Source: Echeneis naucrates (Eukaryota; Chordata; Actinopteri; Carangiformes; Echeneidae). From it: 64,000 bases of DNA. Positions 56,749 to 64,000 of the stretch are shown here, one piece after another (position 1 is the stretch's first letter; each line of letters opens with the position of its first letter). Under the pieces are notes generated by a model, which was not told the origin of the DNA, ran no database searches, and worked only from the letters and a program-made list of their open reading frames with translations. The position numbers and the translations under genes are program-made. The stretch spans positions 10,325,207 to 10,389,206 of the forward strand of contig NC_042532.1 in assembly GCF_900963305.1 (NCBI RefSeq), in the 5' to 3' direction.

Positions 56749-59700
56749 ATGGGCTGCATCAGGGCTTATGTGCAGAAAATGAGACGAAGGATAAAGCTGG
56801 GCCGTCTCAGAGAGCTGGGCCGACAGTATCCAGTCTTCTGTTTTCTTCTGCTGGTCCTGCTGCTGTCAACTGTGCTTTTAAACAGGTGACTACAGAGTAC
56901 TTTAATTACTTAATATATGACACCCCCAGCGATATTCCCTAATAGTGCTGTGATGTTTATGCTCAGTTTAATGTCTTCTGTTTTTACAGATACATTCACA
57001 TTATAATGGTGTTTTGGTCCTTCCTGGCTGGAGTTGTCACTTTTTACTGCTCTTTGGGACCTGAGTCCTTGCTCCCAAACATCTTTGTGTCCATCAAACC
57101 GAAGATCAAGGTGCCCTCAGATGCTGACAAAATAGACTCTGTGCCTTGATTCTAACAATTTGGTCCCTTTTGGATTGTATAGAATGGTTTTAACTTGGAA
57201 ATGATTTTTATTTTTCATGAATTGATTTGAGCATGTTCAGCCATATGGAAGTATTATACAGATAATTGGCATCTCTCCACTTTGTCAAAAAAATGCACAC
57301 AGACAATTCACTGCAGTTGTTACCGAATATAGGAGTTGATATTTAGTCTATATGGCACAAATTCCCAATGATTGAAGAACTTTTGCAGCTGAAGTGAATC
57401 ATAATCACCGTACAATTACAATCACCGTAATTGCTGTTAATCTCATGCAGACTTACCAGCAGGAGCTGTTTCCACTGGGGCACAGCTGTGCTGTTTGTGG
57501 AAAAATCAAATGCAAAAGGCATAGGTGAGTGAACTGTCTCCTTATCATTTAAAAGATAATCTCAAACACTCACAGAAATCTGGATATTCTTGTGACAAAA
57601 TATCATATCATGCTACTTCATCAGCTGGTTTGCTCATGTAAGGAGGGAGAAAAACAAAATTAAACTGATAGGAGAGTAATTTAAGGGACATGGAGCTTTT
57701 AGGCCGTAAAATTTAGCTTGAATCATTTTGCATTTGATTTGTTAACAGTTTGCTAATATTGCACTGGTTTTTATCCAGTTTTGGAAGATGTTACTTCTCC
57801 CTCTAGTGGTTAGAGAATATTTTTTAGACTTTTTTTCAATATCTGATACTGGATGTACGTTTTGTCAATATATTGATAGACCAACTCTATTACTTGAAAA
57901 CTATCAGCCATGGCTTGACCTGAAAATTCCTTCAAAAGTTGATGCTTCTCTTTCAGAGGTAATACTTGAATCAATATATTTATTTTAAAAAGGAATATTG
58001 AATTAAGCCACCAATTTATATCTCATTCAACTATTGTTTTTTTTTTCTCTAAGATTCTGGAACTTGTTCTGGAAAACTTTGTGTATCCTTGGTATAGGTA
58101 CGATATTTTTCAGTATTTTCTCTTCTGCCATAATGTAAGTTGAAGAAGTACAATGAATTATGTGGAGTAATCGGAGTGACTTTAAGTGTTTGTTTTCTAG
58201 AGACATCACAGATGATGAGGCATTTGTTGACGAGCTGAGAGTGACTTTACGTTTCTTTGCAGCTGTGTTAGTCCGCCGAACTCAGAAGGTAACACATCGG
58301 TCTCTTTGAAGTTAAAATCTTGAGATATTGATTAACTGCAATATTTAAAAAAACATTTCTCCCCTCAGGTGGATGTGGCTTCGCTCATTACGCAAAAGCT
58401 TCTTAAAGTTTCCTTGAAACACATTGAAATAATAAGCAAAGCCAGGCAGAAAGGTAGTGGTGACATGTATTACCCGCTGGCTTGTGTTATTTGCATTTTC
58501 CCTAAAAATGGCTGACTCTTTTTGCTGTCCTCTATAGTAAAGAACACAGAGTATCTTCAACAAGCTGCCCTGGAAGAGTATGGTCCTGACCTTCATGTAG
58601 CCCTTCGAAGCCGCAGAGATGAGCTTCTTTACCTCAGGAAGCTGACAGAGATGCTCTTCCCCTACATTCTGCCACCCAAGGCCACAGACTGCAGGTAACT
58701 CATAACTGTGACATTAAAGACTATGCAGCGCCACCATATATTTGGCAAAACACCTCACAAACCATCACAGCGTCAGTGTACTTAAATGTTCCCCAAAGAT
58801 GAAATCTGGCAGTATGGACACTACAAAAGTAGTTCAGGATTATTCTTTACTCTTTCGCTTTCTTGTTTCCTGCTACCTTTTCTCGTCACTCCTCTCAGAT
58901 CTCTTACTCTGCTAATAAGAGAAGTCTTGGCTGGTTCTGTCTTCCTTCCTTCAATGGACTACTTGGCTGATCCTGTGAGTGTAGACACCACTTAAGGCTC
59001 AGTTTGATTTGTGTTTGCCAACTTGCCAGTTGGCGAGCATGCCAACTGATCTTATTTATCATGAGCATGCAAATGGTAGACAAAAATGTGTCTGAGTAGC
59101 TAAAGTGCTTCCAATGTTATGCAGGATTTTTGAAAATTTACTGTGTCGTTTTTTTTATCCTTTATTTTTAGGACACTGTGAATCATTTAATCTTGATATT
59201 CATTGATAACTCCCCTGTAAGTATGTGTTCAACATACTGCAGAGTGTATACCATTTTTATAGGTGAATTAGATAAACACGTCCTTCCTATCCTTTTATCC
59301 CCCAAGCCTGAAGAGGCTGCAGAGCCGACTTCAACAATGGTTCCTTTCCTGCAGAAGTACTCTGATACTCGCAACAAAAAGTCCACAGTGAGTATCATAA
59401 TGAAGTAAGTTATAAACAATTTTAACTGCGTGTAAGCTCTTAAACTGAAACATCATGAACAAGCCACTGCATCTTGTGTATGCAGCACTGTAATCACAGC
59501 ATGCAGTCTCACTGTGTTTGTTTTAAGCCCATAAATCACAGAGACGCGTCACATAAGAAGCTGAAGAAACTCTTGTCTGTGATCTCTCTGCCTCACCAGG
59601 TCTTGAAGCTAGAGTTGAAAGAAATTAGAGAACAGCAAGACCTTCTATTTCGTTTCATGAACTTTTTAAAGCAAGAGGGGGCTGTTCATGTGCTGCAGTT

Positions 59701-62700
59701 CTGCCTCGCAGTTGGTAAGTGTGTCACAAAATGTTTTTAAAAGAGTTCATTTCCCTGCATGGAGTACCCTGTGTCTTACCTAAAATCACCTGAAATCTAT
59801 GTATTAAACTATAGATTTTGAATTCTAAATGCTTCATCATGCATTTTATTTAAAACAGAGACATTTACTCAACACACATCTCTTTTGTAGCGCTTCTCAT
59901 ACCTCTAAGTTATGAAACCAGTCTGGATTTATTAGCTAAATTATACTGGATGCATAGGTTGAAGTTTGATATGCCCAACTTTCTTAAATCCTCAGAGGAA
60001 TTCAACGATAGGATACTTTGCCCAGAGCTGTCAGACTCAGAGAAGATGATGCTTCATGAGGAGGTGAAGAAGATCTATGAGACCTACTGTTTGGATGAGA
60101 GCATTGACAAGATCCGCTTTGACCCCTTTATTGTGGAAGAAATCCGCAACAGTGTGTGATTAGATCTGAATTTTTACATTTAATCATTACCTACATATTC
60201 TATGCACTGTTATTAACATGAAGAGTGCTTGTTTTTAATTTGTTGTTTTTTGATTATATTTCCCAGTTGCAGAGGGTCCATATGCAGAGGTGGTGAAACT
60301 GCAGACCATGAGGTGTTTGTTTGAAGCGTATGAGCACGTACTGTCCCTCTTGGAGAATGTTTTCACCCCTATGTTCTGTCACAGTGATGAGGTTAGCATC
60401 TTTTCAAAGAAATATATCACTCAACTCACTGTTACCTAGTCTGTCAATATCTGTCTGAGGCTCAGAATCTATTGACCACATCATTTACATCTACATCTTA
60501 TATCTCAACGCAGCCATCACAAATTTTTTTTTTCTTTTTTTAAATAATATTCTGCAGCATTTGAATTTAGTCTTTGTCAGACAGAACAAGGCTATATCTT
60601 TCAAATACTGAAATTAAAGCAGATTTGGAATTCTCTCTTGCGATCTCCCGATCTCCCAGCCACCAACCGCCATTGCCTGTGTCATCAATACCAGACACAG
60701 AACTGACCAATGAGCCGGCACTGGCATTGTGCCAAGCCGAATTTCACCCCTCAGAGGCTGTTTCATTGAATACAGCTGGGTGGAGCAGTGCTCGGCTATT
60801 GTCCACCGCAGGCCACTGCCCTGTATGAATAGTGTGTCTGGAAAATAATATAATAAATAAATAAATAATATTACATTATTTGACTTTTTAGTTTCCACCT
60901 TTTTTCCTGCTTGAAAATAAACATTGCTGTCATGATTATTATTAAGAAGTGAGGAAGCTGAACGTGACTCTACTTATTAACATATGTATCTTATATACAG
61001 TTTTTAAGCAGAATTTGCAAATGCAGTGTTTAACTGACCTGTATGCTGTTTTTCTCTTCCCATGTCACTCTCTAGTACTTTCGCCAGCTGCTGCGAGGGG
61101 CCGAGTCCCCTGCTAGGAATTCTAAGATGAGCAGGTAAGACTGTTTATATTTACCAGTATATTGATGCATAGGTGACTTGAAATAATTTAGTTTGTCACT
61201 TAGGGCAAAATAAAACACAAACCTCTTCAACAGTAGTTTATTCTTTTCTCTCAGAATTTTATTTATGTATGTTGATATATACATACATGTCTGTGTTCTC
61301 ACCTGTGCATTGCAATGGCCACTGCAGTGTGATAAAAGAATATAGCATAAGGCAGCTGAGTCATTGTCAAAGAGCAATAAAAATAAGATGTATTTATCTA
61401 TTTTTTTTTTCATAGTGTGTTGAAACTTAAACATAAATTTTGTTGAGCCCAGCGATCATATGTCATGATTCACAAGGTGTGGTGTGTATGTGGCCGCGGG
61501 GCCCTACCACTAACTCCTTGTGCATATTGTTCCAGAAATAGCCTCAGTTTGGATGACATTCGGTGAGTATATGGCATCAGTGTGCTGATCAGAACAGTGG
61601 CTGGCTGAACAGTGCTGCTGCACGCAAGATACAAAAGATACTTCATTCTTGCCTAAATGGACTACAGAGGAAGATGTGGTGCCTTTTTAACAAATTCACT
61701 GTTCCCTGGGCCCACTGAAATCAGGGAATCAGTTCAGTAATAATATACAATTTATAAATATATTTATATCTTATCTCGCCCTGAAATGTGTGTTTTATTT
61801 GGTGCTTGTGCTGTACATGCAAATGAGAGAGGATTTAGAAAAGTGACTTTAATCAGCCAATCATGATAATTGTGGCATTAGTCATTATTAATCACATGTT
61901 AATCTATTTAATCAAAACTCATGCTGCTGAATGCATGAACTATTAATGCTTACTTTTAGGAGATCTAAGATTTAGTTTTTGTGATCGTCTTTGCAAATAT
62001 AGTTAGTAAAATTTTAAATTAAAAGGAGAACTTATGGAAGTTGACTTTTTTTTTTTTTTTTTTTTTTTATATTTCCTTATTTTTGAATGAAAGCTATCTT
62101 ATTATGAGGGCTGTTTTCAAAGCAGCATTAACCATGCTACTGAAAGGAGACAGACAACATAGTGGATAATGTCCATCACTGGCACTACATCTGTAAATAC
62201 CGACGAAATAGTAGCCTAATCTCCCTCCACACCTGCAGTAACCTGCCCCTTCCACTTTGCCTGTCCGTCCACCTAATACTTCATCAATGTATTGCCACCA
62301 CCGTGCTGTGTCTGTGATTGTATGTCCACTCTTGATTCTTGTAACCACCATACTGCCTGCTCTGGTATGATCCATGGTCCTTTAACTCCTCTTGCCTGAG
62401 GGGACATGACCCTGTTCTGCTTATAGTTCCTGGGACTGGAGCCCTGAGTCCCCATCCTCACTGTTCACCGCCTCTGGCAGCTCTTCACCTGCATCTTTTA
62501 ACTCCCTCCATGCCCAGTCCACGTTCACAACCTTCCCATATGGCTCACTATCCCACCGCCACTCATCACCAAAGTAAGTCAGGATCCATTGCTGTGTCAG
62601 AGGTCACTCAGTGTGATGTCATGCTGTCCACGTTCCCCCATGTGACCCCAGTCTCAGCCGGAGGAATGCATGATGAGACAGCTGCATGGGATCCAGTTAT

Positions 62701-63383
62701 GTTTTTTTTTGTTTTTTTTGTCATGTGTCCCTCCAACTCAGTTATATTCTTTAGATAAAAGACTCCCTGAGGTTTTTGACAATGCAGTGTTCAGCTTATG
62801 CAGTCGGCATGTCACCATGGTGATTACAATTTTACGTAGTCGAATGGTCACTCCCAAAAATCACCTGTAATGTTGTGTGTATTTTCTGGTTGACTGGTAA
62901 CTTTCATTTCCCTTATGATTTGTGATTCCCATCAAAGTAGACATCTGTTCATGAAACCACTGTTCACTGGTGTGTGCTGTGTTTGCTTTTGGCACGGCAG
63001 CGCTTTTAACATCAACCAAGACATTATATTATTATATGTTGCTCTGAAGTGACATATTGGCTTTGGGTTTGGCTACCATTGCATCTTCCCATATACAATC
63101 ATCATTCTGATGCAACATGCTGCTACTTCCTCCCTCTTCTCAATTCTATATTTCCTTCCATATCACCTCTTTCATGCTGCATGGGCTTTGCTGAAGCCAT
63201 GCGCACCACTTTGGATGCGCATTGAATAATAACCTTTGTCTGGTCTGCAGGAACACGTCAAAGAGGGGAGAGTCCTTTGGGATCAGCCGCATTGGCAGTA
63301 AGATTAAAGGGGTGTTCAAGAGCACAACAATGGAGGGAGCCATGCTGCCATCCTACGGGCTGGTAGAGGGAGAGGATGACATG
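56749..63383 (+). CDS. snx14: Sorting nexin-14, 5' part (cut by window end)
   Basis: Seventeen coding exons are readable: 56749-56885, 56990-57110, 57451-57524, 57880-57958, 58054-58097, 58201-58288, 58369-58453, 58538-58694, 58899-58974, 59172-59216, 59307-59387, 59600-59714, 59996-60151, 60267-60391, 61076-61134, 61536-61562, 63251-63383. They give 534 aa in one frame. The PX and nexin-C domains should lie beyond 64000. SNX14 is an ER membrane protein acting at ER-lipid droplet contacts, and its loss causes cerebellar ataxia in humans. Two hydrophobic segments (about residues 30-45 and 50-70) anchor the N-terminus. A PXA domain follows (about 137-300; [10 protein letters not shown]-like start, then [18 protein letters not shown]), and then an RGS domain (about 340-465; [20 protein letters not shown]). 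The 27-nt exon 61536-61562 can be skipped in frame. ATG 56749 aligns with the MGQKLKQR-type start of human isoforms. Confidence 0.95.
60392..61075. other. snx14 intron with unexplained GC-richer block
   Basis: Bases about 60620-60840 are clearly GC-richer than the flanks, with CTCCCGATCTCCCAGCCACC and an 84-codon open frame. I recognise no family, no terminal repeats, and no splice sites that would make it an exon. An AATA run follows at about 60848-60868. Confidence 0.4.
61563..63250. other. Long snx14 intron
   Basis: The largest snx14 intron in the window. It holds a T run (62046-62068) directly followed by a GC-richer, C/T-rich block (about 62100-62600) that resembles degenerate mobile or exonised sequence. 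I could not name it. Confidence 0.4.
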
Positions 63384-64000
63384 GTAAGGCTAATGTAAAA
63401 ATAAGCCTAGGACAAATTTTAGCATATGCCAATTGTTTATTATTGTTCAGGATAATAGTTGTGTGTGACTTTAGAGTTTCGATTTAAACACATTGCTCAT
63501 TTCGGATATGTGCATAGTTCTTTGATTTATCTTGTATGTAGAAGTCAAGCAATTCTTAAAAATGACAAATAGTAATTCAAGGGAAAAAATCTAAGAATTC
63601 ATTTTTAAACCAATCAAGGTACTGCAGAAAGTACAAGTGAAAAAGGCACTTTTTTTTTTTTTTTTTACAATATCACAACAGTTGACCACTCGATGGCGTT
63701 GGTGAGTAAAGAAAAGAAAGCCACCAAGTTTAAGCAGTCTGTCTGAGGTGAATAGTGTATCTTTTTTATAGCATGACAGATTTTAGTCTTGGTTCCGAAG
63801 ATATTCAATCTGTTGTGCTGAAGAAATAATCAAACTTTGATTTTCCTAGTTAGTCCTTACCCTTTTTTGCCTCTACAGCATGATTTTGATAAGATCCCCC
63901 AAAATAGGATTTTGAGGTTTTTAAGGAGCAAGTGACTTATACTGTTTCTGTACACAGTACCCTACTCGGGATTATTTTTCAAATTTTCAAACTGCAAAAT
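63384..64000. other. snx14 intron, right edge of window
   Basis: Intronic sequence after the exon encoding VEGEDDM. No further snx14 exon is recognised before the window ends. A T run lies at about 63651-63666. Confidence 0.5.

Overview
This is nuclear DNA from a ray-finned fish, most likely a percomorph teleost. The evidence is split genes with GT-AG introns, intergenic DNA rich in AT and microsatellites, teleost-type repeats, and a gonadotropin alpha subunit of fish type. Seven protein genes are recognised, in the order cnr1 (+), akirin2 (+), orc3 (-), znf292 (-), cga (-), syncrip (+), snx14 (+, cut by the right edge). From memory this is the order of human 6q14-q15 (CNR1, AKIRIN2, ORC3, ZNF292, CGA, SYNCRIP, SNX14), packed into about 52 kb. 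Several human neighbours (SPACA1, RARS2, SLC35A1, SMIM8, GJB7, HTR1E, SNHG5) are not visible between them.

Layout. Bases 1-11500 hold no gene I can support. cnr1 has an inferred non-coding exon ending at 11770 and an intronless coding exon (12553-13971). A hAT transposon with an unusual inverted partner (14018-14835) and a tandemly duplicated 95-bp block follow. akirin2 (17013-18581) and orc3 (19510-25563) meet tail to tail, with poly(A) signals about 26 bp apart. znf292 (26979-39083) has a 6.1-kb last exon carrying most of its zinc fingers. cga is a compact hormone gene (40328-41247) with a TATA box. syncrip (48292-53682) has twelve inferred exons, eleven of them coding. snx14 starts at 56749, and its coding exons are readable to 63383.

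Coding exons were assembled by hand from splice sites and homology. Reading frame is preserved across every junction: akirin2 182 aa, orc3 722 aa, znf292 2382 aa, cga 114 aa, syncrip 544 aa, snx14 first 534 aa. The genes have unrelated roles (endocannabinoid receptor, proteasome import factor, replication origin complex, zinc-finger regulator, pituitary hormone subunit, RNA-binding protein, ER sorting nexin), so this is conserved synteny and not a functional cluster.

The most interesting hidden structure is a pair of related box C/D snoRNA candidates in two syncrip introns (50247-50330 and 51440-51520). Each has a C box, a D box and a 7-bp terminal stem. Both carry the same guide next to the D box, complementary to the 5' end of 5.8S rRNA. 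No retrovirus, LTR element, Polinton or toxin gene was recognised.
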